Shown here in pieces: positions 27,665 through 36,625 of a stretch of 64,000 bases of DNA. The notes below the pieces were generated by a model. It did no database searches. It had not been told where the DNA came from and saw nothing but the letters and a program-made list of their open reading frames with translations. This stretch comes from Schistosoma haematobium (Eukaryota > Platyhelminthes > Trematoda > Strigeidida > Schistosomatidae). Every line of letters begins with the position of its first letter. The stretch's first letter is position 1. The DNA is taken from contig NC_067196.1 of the NCBI RefSeq assembly GCF_000699445.3, forward strand, positions 44,917,806-44,981,805, written 5' to 3'. A program made the translations under genes and the position numbers.

Positions 27665-28423
27665 TTTGCTTATCATTCATGAGTTGTCCTTTGTATACTC
27701 CATCATTCTTCCAATCCTGTTGTTATTCCGATTGCTCTCTTGTTTTCCTTCCTCTTCTCTTTATTTCATCCTTCTGCTGGTAAGCCTTCCATTTTCAATT
27801 CCAGTTACCTGCTACTCATATCTGTTCATGTTAGTAGCGCACACCACAATATTAGTATCACATACATATATTTGCCAGATATACCTTTCTGGTAGGTCCC
27901 AACAAATTCGACACATCAGTCCAGGATATCTTGCTGATTGTATCTACCTATCTATCATTATAGGATTTTTATAAAATTGAGAGGAAGAAGAGAGAATGTT
28001 CGGCGCTTTAACCGGGTTGGTGGATACGGAGGATCCACTTAGGGAGTTGGAAAACCCTGATTTCAAACCAATGGTGCACATGGGTTTCATTATCCTTAAG
28101 GGAAAAACGGCGTACGAACCAGTTGTTGGTCACCAGCTCCATGGGACTGCATCTCCTAACGTTGCTCCACATCCTTGCGGACTAGACCTACAAATCAAAG
28201 GCTCGGGAGTGGCCTCTAAGAAAACCATCTGCTTCGGTTTCGGCACCCGGGCAATATTCCAGCCCTCACAAAAATCAAATGATTTGTGTGGCGCATATAT
28301 ATATGGTGATTCGTACCAATGTTTATGTGTTCAAATAAACAAATAACCCATGGTATAAGATATAAAACTTGTTAATACTGTAGGCCTGGATGAGAGTCAA
28401 AGAAATAATGGAGACAAGATCAC

Positions 28424-28492
<69 letters not shown>

Positions 28493-31400
28493 AATGAAGA
28501 ACTCCGTGAAGCAAAATAAAAACTTACATTTCGTGAAATTTGTTCTAATGTTTTCTGACTTTCAATTTTTGAAAAGTATGCGTCCACTGCCTATGCAAAT
28601 TTTTAGTAACAAGCAGAAAATAAAACTATCAGCTTTTAGTTTCTCATACATTTAAATGTTGATATGAATGCATTGTACGTATCATTTATATAAACAAGAA
28701 CTAAACTTATTGGCTTATATGTGGATCATAAGCAATGTCGAACCTGGTATACACGTGGATTAGTTTAAGTTGCTTGTGTGTAGCTGAGAACAAAGCAGCG
28801 AGATATAATGAATTCATCGTATCTTTCAAACATTGTTATTTGCGCTTTAAATTTACAAGGCATTTAGATAATAATACTTCCTACACAAACAAACCTAACA
28901 GACATATTATACATCCTTGATGATGATCAGATATATTGTCACACAACAAAATGAACACAAGACAATTCATTGAAGTGAAAAATTCACATTAGGAATTCTC
29001 AGCTCACCTTATTGAAACTATCAAATACTAAGTGAGGTTTATCTCGATATTGTTCGAATATGAATGGGTGAAATTCTTCATAACTGAAATAAATAAAAGA
29101 TCTTTGAACAAATAAAGAAAAGCTTTACTGAATGACATTATTATCATCAAATGGATACATGAGACCAAGTCTATTTTGGTACCACTTAAAAACCGAGTAC
29201 AGATCCACGTAGTAGGTTGTTACTTAGATATCCCAACAAAAGTGAAGGAACATGAACCTGTTGTGTCTATTAAATGTTTGACTGACCCCCAAATCCATAG
29301 ACATTTAGTGAGAGAACAAAGAGTGGTAATAAGGATTTATTTGACCCCCGGGATAAATCACAAAGATATATGAATAAACTACTCTTTATATGATTTATTT
29401 AGTCAGATTAACAATCAGATCTGTATAATTTGACTGAGTAGTACTTAACATCAATTATTCAATAACTTACTATGAGGACACATATTTGTAATATTATACT
29501 GATCGATTTCCACATGGACTTGATTTTACTCGTTTGATCTTGTCATAAAACAAATAGGTTTAACTGAAAGTGTTGGAATGGAAATCAATTATTTCCCCTT
29601 CGTAAGTAGTATGTAAACTCCAAACGGTGTTTGAATTTTGGTGGTTGGCATCCTCTTGTAACTGCGCTCATCCGATTGTCATAACTGAAAGTTAAAGCTG
29701 GACGTCTACAATCTGTCACCAATCCTTAAGATACTTTATTACCAATATGACCATATGAGTTGAGAGTAACAAAACATTTAGCGCTGATAATGTGACCATT
29801 CAATTAATAAACACCTTTGAATAGTACACAGAGGGTCCTTGTAATGTGGTCATAAATAGTATGAATACTTGTAAACTGATCATTAATAAAATGAACACTG
29901 TTAGCACAATCACTAGTAACATGAGTACTTGTTACATTAGCACTAACATAATGAATATTTGACTGACCAAGCTCCCGATGAGGTTTACACTAAACGAATG
30001 TGACATCAAAAATAGTTTCCAATTGCCATTTAATAATTTGATCCCATATGAAGTAAAGCGAGATTATAAACCCGAGGTTAGGGTTACTGAAAGTCAATTC
30101 CCGGACGGGTTACCAGTATATGAAACTGCTGACAGTAGTGGCCTACCTGGGTAGTTGGTGCCGACATAAGAAGAGTTAGTAACATGGTTTACCAAAAAAA
30201 TGTCTGACGCAACACATGAATCATATGCGGTCTAGAAAGCTTACACCAATTAAGAAATACCCTAGGCCCAAACATTGGACTATCTTGTTGATACGGTCTA
30301 TCGGGAACAACCAAGCCGAAGCATCAGAAACAATAACCGGACCTAGAAAGTACCATAAAGAGTTTCCATCCCTAATACCTTCAGTTGAGTCAGAGAAGTC
30401 GGATCGATTTTCAGGAAAGGAACGTAAGATGAAAGCATCAACACAGAAAAATCAAGTACATGTGGAAATCGATCAGTATAATATTACAAATATGTGTCCT
30501 CATAGTAAGTTATTGAATAACTGATGTTAAGTATTCTCAGTCAAATTATACAGATCTGATTGTTAATCTGACTAAATAAATCATATAAAGAGTAGTTTAT
30601 TCATATATCTTTGTGATTTATCCCGGGGGTCAAATAAATCCTTATTACCACTCTTTGTTCATAATATTCTAGATATAACAAGCACATTATTGACACCTTA
30701 TCTTATATAACTTCCATAGGGCTAGTTATATAGGCCGTACTTAAAAAGCCTTATCCTTGCACGTTCATGTGTCTACATACTAGTGTAAGCAAGATACCCG
30801 TTTGTCAAATAAGAAGGGTATAACACTCAGTGGTCCACTCAGTATTACTCTATGAGAGTGGAAAGGGCTGTGAAAGTAGATGTGCACAGGATGTACTTTT
30901 TTTACCACAGTTTTCTTTAAAGTATTTGTCAGAACGACTGAATGAGAAATGATCTAGGTAGGTAAAGAGTAATTAGAAAAGATTGCAAATTGGTCAACGA
31001 GGCTGCGAGTCAGAATTCGCTAAGGTGGTTAGGATATATATGTTACACAAGCTCAACTACCGCCCATCTCATGTGCACAAATAGCTGCAGTAGTAGTAAG
31101 TCGGAAGATGTACTTCACATACAAACAGTCAAAAATCTTCTTAGTATTATTCACAACCAAAATTCATATGAGATTAGAGCTCTTTGAAAAAATTAAACAA
31201 CAACCCTTTTGGACATGATGATAACAAAGAAAAGAATCTGCTCTAGACATACGAATATTCGAAAATAGAGCCCCAAGAAGACCCGATAAACACTAGTTGG
31301 TTATGTAGTATTAGTACGCAACGAATAACTAAAAACCTCCTTCAAAACATCTTACGTTCGCAAACCTTCGTCCGAAGATTGATAGGATTTCCCAAATATA

Positions 31401-34400
31401 TAACCATGTGGAGTCGTTTGACGGTCACATAAGAATGGTTCTAGTAAAATATCTCTCAAAGCCACAGCGAAGTGTTTGACATACAACTCCATCAAGTCCT
31501 CTTTTTCGGATTGTAGCTGGAAATCTTCTTTATGATGCTTCATCTGTTTGACTTTGTTTTCGGCTATACGCATGCAGTGTTCTATGATGACGCTGCCATA
31601 AGCTAAATCCGGAGATGAATAAATTGGCATTTACTTACGTAATTCCAAAGATAACCTTTTGTTTATGGAAGGGTCGTCACATGTTTTTGTATTGGAAGTC
31701 CAAGGTCCCTTAGATGATTGGAATAATGGAGTGAGAAAATTCTCAATATCCTTTAAAGATTTTTGGTCTTTTAATTCGCGAAAACATTCCAGGATCTGAC
31801 GACAGGAAGTTATAGGATACTTCTCGTGGGCTGCAAATCGAATATTCTGATTTTTATCAGTTCGGGGACGCAGCAAGTGAAGGATCGTAAATGAGTCATC
31901 AGTAAGAAGCATATTCCCCTATAAATTTACGAAGTATTTCATGAGAATAATTGGGAGATAAACTTTACAGAAAACGACCGGGTGAGTGGTGGAAAATTGC
32001 AAAACTAAAGTTTTTAAGATATTCAGCATGAGACCAGAATAATATGGGCGAATACGTATATGTAATGAAATCCGGTGTGTTTCGGTAAACGGACTAGATC
32101 AATGTTACGGAGGGGAGCTTTATAGTTTGATGAGACGAATCTTCAACTGTTGAAATGAAAAAACAAAATGCAATGATACGGTATGGTCGAGTGATGGCTG
32201 TTCATGAGATCGTATTATTCGGGCAATCCTCCAAATGCTTTAATTTGAAATACAAGATCACCAACTAGAATAATGAGCTTATAGGTAATAAAATGACGTG
32301 CTTATATATAAGACATTGAGAACAAACGGCATAAGGGCGAACGATCGTTTTCGATAAGTTCTGCATCAGGCTTTGGAGTCGAAGATCTAGAATTATTATT
32401 GTGTCACAACAGATAGTATTAAAGTTGAATTAATTGATGTTATAAGTCGGGAATGGCAAACTTCGAGTCGATTGAGCTTTAACTGCTACAAAACATTAAC
32501 GCGAAATAGGAATGATACATCAGGCGATTGAAGTTAGTTTGTGTACCATTAACTCTCGAATCAATTAAGGAATGATAGTTAGGTTTAATTCTTGGGCACT
32601 ATTAATTACAGGTCCAGTCGAATGGAGGCAACATAGAACCTGTCACGTTCACGTTGATTCAAGTTACCATACCCCTATTAGCATGATGAGATGAAATAAT
32701 CAAGATGAATTCAAGAGTAGTAGAGGTGGTAACAGTATTGGTGGTAATACGAGACAATAGACAAGATACAGAGGTAGGGCCTTTGAGAGCACAAGGCTAA
32801 CACATTACCAACTTATTGCAGAAAGGTCATATGTCACGAGCCTTAAGCTTGTATCTTCTAGGTGCTTCAGACACATTTTCAGATAGTTACGAACACTACC
32901 AATCCAGTTTCCTTTTTAGGTCCGCTGAGAAGAAATATCCTCTCGTGTTGTGAGGAGCCAGGAATTGATAGCAGCTCTACTGTCCGACAGAACTCGACAT
33001 CCACTTGTTTACGATAAAATCTCTTCGTCACTTCTGAGCAACAGTTTCAAATTAATGGCTAGGTCGACAAATGACCCATTGGTGCATTATCGACAGTTTG
33101 AATAACTTACCAAGGTGTTAGTCAGTCAGTGATACAAATACCATCCAAAGTGACTATAAAGGAAACGTTTGTTCGGAAAACTACATTACAAGCATTTAGA
33201 AAAAGACTAAGCTTTAAATACATATTCTTCTGTAGCTTGACGGACTATTGAATAGTTTTGGATGGAATACTATCATGATTGAGACAACCTTACGAATTTA
33301 GGAAAGGTCGTTAAGATTTATGAGACACTTGAGTAAACGATTTGAGTTACCAGTACAATAATTTCGTGTAACTCATTAGCAGCCAACGTGACCTTTAATG
33401 GTCAATGTCCATTGGCGCATAATCGGATCAGAAGAAAGCTATGTTCAATCAAATTAAGTTGCAGCAACAGTCCATGCAGTTATTAAATATTAGTCGAAAA
33501 GAATCAAGAGGTGCAGACTACTAGTTGAGATCTTGAGGGACAATCAAGACCCTTGATTGAAGGTAATTCGTGACATCGTTTAAAATCAGTTGCGAAGGAG
33601 CAGACGAAACAAACCTTGGTAAAATTTTCCAATTTCTAGCTTCAATATTACTTAAGTTTATATTCTTCTTTCTCTTGGAGGCATATTTTTCGAAGACTGG
33701 TTGATTTTTACAACGACACTACTATTGTTTTAATTTTTTCAATGTATTATTCCGTTTCCTCTTTTTATACTGACTTAGTGTGGGAGCTTATGCCGTTGAA
33801 CTGTGTCAAATTCTATAGAGGTCATCAATAAAACAAGTTATTGAGTGCTATTACAGAATTGGTCTGGGTATTAAGATCCACGTCCATTCCCATCAAATCA
33901 GTTAACAAACTTAAATCGTGTAAGATGTGGGGCTGCTGTATGAATTCATGTATACTGCATCATGACGGATCATAATATACTTCAGGAAATTGACTCTAAC
34001 AAAAAACGTGGAATGTCACTGCTACACGATCACCTACGGTTAGACATAGTACAATTCAAATAGCTATGAGGATGTCTGGGAAATAAGAAGTTTTACGTAT
34101 TTGTTGATTTTGTATCAAAAACTTAAACTGACCATATTGTCAGTAAACAAGTGTGAAGTGATGTCACGAGGATACTTGCGAGGAAGCCTACACTCAAACT
34201 ACACTTACCCGATCGTACAACTCCACAATTAAATGATAAGCAGACGACTCATAACCAATCTGGATATCAACAACGCGATCGGCTCCGACTTGGGAGATAT
34301 CAACGATCTTCTTGTTTCGTATGTGTTTACGCAGCTGTAATTAAAAGCATTTAAGATAAGAATAATTAAAGACCATTCAATTCATACAATTGATTTTTAC

Positions 34401-34752
34401 ACAGGATATGCATTAATGTTAATAAGTGAGTTAATTAACACACCTTCATGGAAAATCCTGACGGCATGATATTTTTAGGCCAGTCAAAATCAGTAATATG
34501 TAAGCGTGAGCCAGATTCTAAAAGCAATATCGCCTTGTCGTCAGACTTCGTGCTGAAGGAAAAACATAACTTAAAAATGAATAATTACCTAGCAAGTTTT
34601 AAAAGATATGTTCTATTGTCCACATCGTATATATTATTGACCCTGTAACCCAGTATTCTTAACCATGAGATTTTTTATTCTGAATAAACTTACTGATTTT
34701 TTATTTCTGAAACAGATACCATTACGTCAAATGTCGTGTACAAAAGCTTCAT
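14973..34752 (-). CDS. NEMF: NEMF / Rqc2 homologue (ribosome quality control), whole gene of 20 coding exons
   Basis: NEMF binds the 60S subunit carrying a stalled peptidyl-tRNA, recruits the ligase Listerin and directs C-terminal (CAT) tailing in the cytosol. All of the family's parts can be read: NFACT-N in exons 1-6, with the tRNA-binding Asp-Arg pair at residues 98-99 (GADRVVD, exon 4); coiled coil in exons 7-10; NFACT-R in exons 14-16; an acidic and lysine-rich linker in exons 17-19; NFACT-C in exons 19-20. The product is about 1032 residues, near the human length (1076). The N-terminal 31 residues align with human without a gap, which fixes the ATG at 34750-34752. Introns 1, 2 and 5 are each 36 nt; the others are 83-2592 nt. 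Introns 7, 9, 10, 12, 13, 17, 18 and 19 hold nothing I recognise. Exons 17 and 18 together lack three single bases for an open frame (see finding). The exon structure is my reading, supported by phase at every junction outside exons 17-18. Confidence 0.93.
16183..16630 (-). CDS. NEMF: NEMF exon 19 (about residues 832-980), acidic linker and NFACT-C
   Basis: A long Ser/Asp/Glu-rich linker ([19 protein letters not shown]) followed by [20 protein letters not shown] and [19 protein letters not shown], the NFACT-C signature (human [24 protein letters not shown]). The donor is AAAG/gtatga. The duplication edge lies at 16392. Confidence 0.94.
17879..18153 (-). CDS. NEMF: NEMF exon 18 (about residues 739-831), lysine-rich linker, two frame breaks
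   Basis: Encodes [15 protein letters not shown], then [10 protein letters not shown] and [20 protein letters not shown], aligned with human [23 protein letters not shown]. The frame changes twice, at an A5 run after CTTTC and at an A7 run after CT. Each change would be explained by one missing A. Confidence 0.87.
19106..19280 (-). CDS. NEMF: NEMF exon 17 (about residues 681-738), one-base frame break
   Basis: Begins [14 protein letters not shown] (human has HQGERKV here) and ends in an acidic linker ([18 protein letters not shown]). The start and the end are in different frames; one base is missing somewhere between, next to the (ATC)4 run at about 19227-19238. The duplicate at 6313-6487 has the same reading. 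Confidence 0.82.
19489..19568 (-). repeat. tRNA-like repeat fragment with hairpin in NEMF intron 16
   Basis: This is the parent copy of the element at 6696-6775: an A-box-like TAGCTTAGTGG on the minus strand and a 12-bp inverted repeat (CCTGGATTCTAG and its complement) 20 bp apart. It is probably a SINE remnant inside the intron. Confidence 0.35.
20102..20352 (-). CDS. NEMF: NEMF exon 16 (residues 597-680), NFACT-R domain
   Basis: Encodes [20 protein letters not shown] and [14 protein letters not shown], the second NFACT-R signature. The duplication breakpoint at 20294 falls inside this exon. Confidence 0.95.
20757..20822 (-). repeat. tRNA-like sequence in NEMF intron 15
   Basis: On the minus strand GTGGGTTAGTGACTAAAG resembles a tRNA D-arm/A box, and AGTTCAAACTC about 35 nt further on is a good B-box match. 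The spacing fits a tRNA. I could not fold a complete acceptor stem, so a tRNA-derived SINE or tRNA pseudogene is more likely than a working tRNA gene. Confidence 0.35.
20840..21042 (-). CDS. NEMF: NEMF exon 15 (residues 529-596), NFACT-R domain
   Basis: Encodes [20 protein letters not shown] and later [19 protein letters not shown], the signature of NFACT-R (human [39 protein letters not shown]). This is the first exon not covered by the 3.9-kb duplication. Confidence 0.95.
21777..22540 (-). mobile_element. CR1-like retrotransposon fragment (EN-RT linker and RT start) in NEMF intron 14
   Basis: Two overlapping minus-strand reading frames form one degraded ORF2 piece. 22168-22536 contains the region after the endonuclease ([26 protein letters not shown]). 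21878-22207 contains [20 protein letters not shown]. 21777-21980 contains the RT entry ([12 protein letters not shown], then a DGF-like block). Order and spacing fit a CR1-like ORF2 in the same orientation as NEMF. Stops and frame changes show it is dead. Confidence 0.6.
22541..23634. other. Rest of NEMF intron 14, nothing recognised
   Basis: AT-rich intron sequence with only short open stretches (for example 22538-22771 and 23001-23195, minus). I see no domain or splice support for extra exons. Confidence 0.4.
23635..23723 (-). CDS. NEMF: NEMF exon 14 (residues 500-528)
   Basis: Encodes [17 protein letters not shown] to ITEVHKPMW. The tryptophan codon is split by the intron (ATGTG/gtatgt), with its last base in exon 15. 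It leads into NFACT-R. Confidence 0.9.
24892..24955 (-). CDS. NEMF: NEMF exon 13 (residues 478-499)
   Basis: Encodes [20 protein letters not shown], the conserved KKYYDxKR...KK.EKT segment leading into the second coiled coil. Confidence 0.9.
25271..25387 (-). CDS. NEMF: NEMF exon 12 (residues 439-477)
   Basis: Starts at an acidic loop ([10 protein letters not shown]) and ends [15 protein letters not shown], matching human LLVDVDLSLSAYANAKK. It is separated from exon 11 by only 83 nt. Confidence 0.9.
25471..25631 (-). CDS. NEMF: NEMF exon 11 (residues 386-438)
   Basis: Contains [19 protein letters not shown] and LELKLQT-like residues (VELKLQTSQ), very close to human ANQIDWTEIGLIVKEAQ...ELKLQTN. 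The donor AA/gtagtt is weak but restores the frame with exon 12. Confidence 0.92.
26249..26296 (-). CDS. NEMF: NEMF exon 10 (residues 370-385)
   Basis: A 48-nt exon, [16 protein letters not shown], continuing the coiled coil. It has good splice sites (ttattcag, CTT/gtaagt) and is in phase on both sides. Confidence 0.87.
27248..27325 (-). CDS. NEMF: NEMF exon 9 (residues 344-369)
   Basis: Twenty-six charged codons of the coiled coil ([16 protein letters not shown]), aligned with human KLDNVRKDHENRLEAL. Confidence 0.9.
27570..27662. repeat. (TA)n microsatellite, about 46 units
   Basis: An uninterrupted run of alternating T and A, about 93 bp, in NEMF intron 8. It creates a spurious poly Tyr-Ile ORF. 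Confidence 0.97.
27996..28346 (+). other. 116-codon ORF in NEMF intron 8, probably a dispersed repeat
   Basis: This plus-strand open frame (antisense to NEMF) is clearly richer in GC than the intron around it. It includes [20 protein letters not shown] and [16 protein letters not shown], and ends near AAATAAACAAATAA. It lies between two microsatellites. Base composition and position between (TA)n tracts suggest an inserted repeat. I do not recognise a protein family and do not claim a gene. Confidence 0.3.
28425..28489. repeat. Compound microsatellite (TA)n(GA)n
   Basis: About 36 bp of TA repeat passes directly into about 29 bp of GA repeat, 40 bp from NEMF exon 8. Confidence 0.96.
28528..28590 (-). 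CDS. NEMF: NEMF exon 8 (residues 323-343)
   Basis: Twenty-one codons, [20 protein letters not shown], aligned with human AVDEFYSKIESQK. It lies at the start of the coiled-coil region. Confidence 0.92.
29008..29083 (-). CDS. NEMF: NEMF exon 7 (residues 297-322)
   Basis: Encodes [15 protein letters not shown] and DSFNK, close to human TYEEFHPFLFSQ and FDSFDK. It joins exon 6 in phase across a 2.3-kb intron. Confidence 0.93.
29314..30660. mobile_element. 1.35-kb element with 214-bp terminal inverted repeats in NEMF intron 6
   Basis: 29314-29527 and 30448-30660 are inverted copies of each other, differing at only a few positions. Both arms begin, from outside, GAACAAAGAGTGGTAATAAG. The 920-bp interior has one 102-codon plus-strand ORF (30216-30524) without a known domain. 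Long, nearly identical arms fit a foldback element, a non-autonomous DNA transposon or a recent inverted duplication. I see no obvious target-site duplication immediately outside the arms. Confidence 0.75.
30661..31355. other. Rest of NEMF intron 6, nothing recognised
   Basis: No motif or domain seen; the open stretch 30990-31187 is short and unsupported. Confidence 0.4.
31356..31602 (-). CDS. NEMF: NEMF exon 6 (residues 215-296)
   Basis: Begins with the conserved [10 protein letters not shown] (human LPYGPALIEHC) and ends HGYIFGK and DEGLR. The acceptor is gatttag and the donor is CGAAC/gtaaga. It closes the NFACT-N region. Confidence 0.92.
31639..31918 (-). CDS. NEMF: NEMF exon 5 (residues 122-214)
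   Basis: Begins [20 protein letters not shown], continuing the YDR|GN junction of the family. It ends TTA C/gtaagt, followed by the third 36-nt intron (31603-31638). Confidence 0.93.
31919..34208. other. NEMF intron 4, nothing recognised
   Basis: A 2.3-kb intron with short open frames only. Repeats may be present, but I could not assign a family. Confidence 0.4.
34209..34334 (-). CDS. NEMF: NEMF exon 4 (residues 80-121, Asp-Arg motif)
   Basis: Forty-two whole codons, [11 protein letters not shown] to VELYDR. It includes Asp98-Arg99 in GADRVVD, the pair needed for tRNA recruitment in Rqc2/RqcH proteins. The donor is CGG/gtaagt. Confidence 0.93.
34444..34552 (-). CDS. NEMF: NEMF exon 3 (residues 43-79)
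   Basis: Encodes [11 protein letters not shown] and [14 protein letters not shown], colinear with the human protein. It has a ccttcag acceptor and an AAG/gtgtgt donor, and ends on a codon boundary. Confidence 0.92.
34589..34657 (-). CDS. NEMF: NEMF exon 2 (residues 20-42)
   Basis: Encodes [19 protein letters not shown], the best-conserved N-terminal block of NFACT-N. Starting at the TTAAG acceptor keeps ILGYR, aligned with human LLGMR; the stronger TTACAG acceptor at 34643 would delete it. A second 36-nt intron follows (34553-34588). Confidence 0.9.
34694..34752 (-). CDS. NEMF: NEMF exon 1 (residues 1-19, start codon)
   Basis: It opens with ATG and encodes [10 protein letters not shown], matching the family start (M-K-x-R-F-T-T-x-D). 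The donor is CA/gtaagt. It is followed by a 36-nt intron (34658-34693) with acceptor ttaag. Confidence 0.88.
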
Positions 34753-35194
34753 TCTCGCACATATGTAACGCAACAATTCCTTTATGTCAGCGTTTATTCA
34801 CATTTGTCCTTGAACAGATTCAGATTTTCAGAGTCAAATTTGTGTAGTAGGGACAGCAGACCTACGATCCATGTTGGCCTTTTCTAGCACGTTTCTGTGA
34901 GACTTTGCCCTTCTCTCGAATGAATAAAATGAAAGTGCGAACACCAATGAGTCGGATATCTTAGCGTGACACAGCTACCAAAATTTGATGGCTCTGTGTG
35001 AAGACTTGTGTGCCATGTATATTTTGTCCGTTCATGACATTTTCTTGTATTTTTACGAAATAATGATTCCTTTGTACTTGATTACAACTTGATTACGAAT
35101 ACGATACGATCATTCCTGCTGAATATAATTTGCTAGCTCATGGCTTTTCTACTCACCTGCTATATACTCTGAGTTGTCCATATTTGAAAAGAAG
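34753..35194. promoter_or_regulatory. 5' flank of NEMF
   Basis: The promoter and 5' UTR of NEMF should lie here, between the start codon and a CR1 fragment. I see no clear TATA box or initiator, so the call rests on position only. Confidence 0.3.
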
Positions 35195-35650
35195 GAATTG
35201 AGAGGATATATCAATTCCAAAATCACCTCTTATGAATTCATAGGTCAAAATTAGATCATCACTCAATCTTTGGTAGAACAGATGAAATAGGTCTAACTAT
35301 TCAAACCGCTCGTTGTATGGCAAACCCCGGAGTTCTGGAACAGCACGGGTTGCTGCTCTCTGTACTTTTTCCAGAATATCCAAGTCATCTTTTAAACAGT
35401 GAATTGCACCCTAAACGCAGTCTTCAGGTTTGGTTCTCACTAAGGTTGTGCATACGTTATTATCTAACTTGGTGAATGTCCGTCTTGAAGCATGTACGGT
35501 TCTCAACCCTATAGCTGCAACCTCACGGTAGTTGATCATGGTCTTAAGACCATGACTCACTGTCTGCACAAGGTCGCTGTGAAACCGAACCATGGGTACA
35601 GACTTTTTCCCTATGTGGTACTTAGTTACATTCGTATCCCCAATGTGCAT
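35195..35650 (-). mobile_element. CR1-like retrotransposon fragment (C-terminal RT region)
   Basis: The minus-strand frames carry SHGLKTMINYREVAAIGLRT, then DDLDILEKVQRAATRAVPEL, then a LFYQRLSDDLILTYEFIRGD block. These are colinear with the thumb and C-terminal part of CR1-like reverse transcriptases. An in-frame TAG after the NERFE block, and the loss of everything upstream, make it a relic. It lies 0.45 kb upstream of NEMF in the same orientation. Confidence 0.65.
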
Positions 35651-36118
35651 GCAGACTCACTGGGCTGCGTTGATAGGTACCAGCCACTTTATTTAGACCA
35701 GCTAACCACAAAATTTAATTCTGCCTCAAGTGCACATGCACCTGTGTCTCGATTTTATTTCTCGCCAAATGTTTACATCATCAGCGTTTTAGGAAACAAT
35801 TTCCTACAGGTGTAATTCCAAGCTATACTCCCGACTGTCAATCACAGAGTCTTGGTTTAGCCAAAGTCAAGACAAGTAAGCAAAATGGCTTGACAAAATT
35901 TATTTGCTCCTAAAACATAAATAAATACCGTAAGTATTTAAAATAAACAGTACAGTTCATTAAACATAATTTACATATCGAACAGTAACTAGAGGTTAGT
36001 AAAGATGCCACAGGTATTTGGAGTTTGACAGCGCTCTAACCAGTAACACCTGTGAATCAAACACACCAAGTGAAATCAAAAGGCAGAAGCGAAGAGGTTC
36101 GAAGATGTATTTGATAGG
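35651..36118. other. Unassigned flank between the CR1 relic and the LTR array
   Basis: No gene or repeat recognised. It ends in the left target-site copy of the first LTR element. Confidence 0.4.
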
Positions 36119-36122
36119 CCAT
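36119..36122. repeat. Target-site duplication CCAT, left
   Basis: CCAT directly precedes the TG of the first LTR and is matched by CCAT after the CA of the 3' LTR at 41356-41359. Four-base duplications fit Ty3/Gypsy integration. Confidence 0.75.
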
Positions 36123-36443
36123 TGTAGCGGTAAATAAATCCCCAAAATAAATAGCATTAAGTTTTCGACATTGGATGCTGACCATATGTTTTAGTGGACT
36201 CATCTAGCTGAAGGCGCTCGGTCAGGCATCTGCACCAGATCACGTGTGGTAACGCCGTGCTCAACATCAACCGCAATCGCTAGCCAGATTAGATCAGAGA
36301 ATTCCGATATATTGGTCATCGCCAAATATACTCTTCCGATCTCCTCGACTCTGTCTTTTGATTTCTCTTGGTGGGAACGAAATATATTAGAAGGTGTTAC
36401 TGGTAGAAGCGTTGTCAAACACTGAATACCTGTGACATCATCA
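36123..36443 (+). repeat. 5' LTR, copy 1
   Basis: 321 bp, starts TGTAGCGG and ends CATCATCA. It is identical to the 5' LTRs of units 2 and 3 as far as I can read, yet differs at eight positions from its own 3' LTR. Its antisense strand is open for 72 codons (36200-36418), which I regard as chance. Confidence 0.93.
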
Positions 36444-36444
36444 T

Positions 36445-36462
36445 TGGTGAACCCAACGTGAT
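36445..36462 (+). promoter_or_regulatory. Primer binding site, tRNA-Trp-like
   Basis: TGGTGAACCCAACGTGAT begins one base after the LTR. It matches the complement of the 3' end of the conserved eukaryotic tRNA-Trp (TGGTGACCCCGACGTGAT) at 16 of 18 positions, from my memory of that tRNA. CsRn1-group elements are known to use tRNA-Trp. Confidence 0.7.
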
Positions 36463-36625
36463 CTGGTACACCTAATTGTAACTGTGAGTCTGTTCCTTTT
36501 TGGGATTTATATATATCATCGCCTTATTTTTTATTTTTTTTTGAACATTGTGATTTTTTTTTCGTGTTTTTTCTTGGATATATATATTTTTTCCCCTCGT
36601 TCATTATCGTACTTCATACTTCATC

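Noticed and set aside
27547..27783. ORF with repeated Tyr-Ile
   Set aside because: A direct product of the (TA)n microsatellite.
34589..34642. Alternative shorter NEMF exon 2 starting after TTACAG
   Set aside because: It would remove the conserved ILGYR segment and shift the gap-free alignment with human NEMF. The TTAAG acceptor gives a 36-nt intron like two others in the gene.
36200..36418. Antisense ORF of 72-88 codons in every LTR
   Set aside because: Conserved only because the LTR is conserved. Four of the eight LTR differences change residues, which gives no sign of protein selection, and no family is recognisable.
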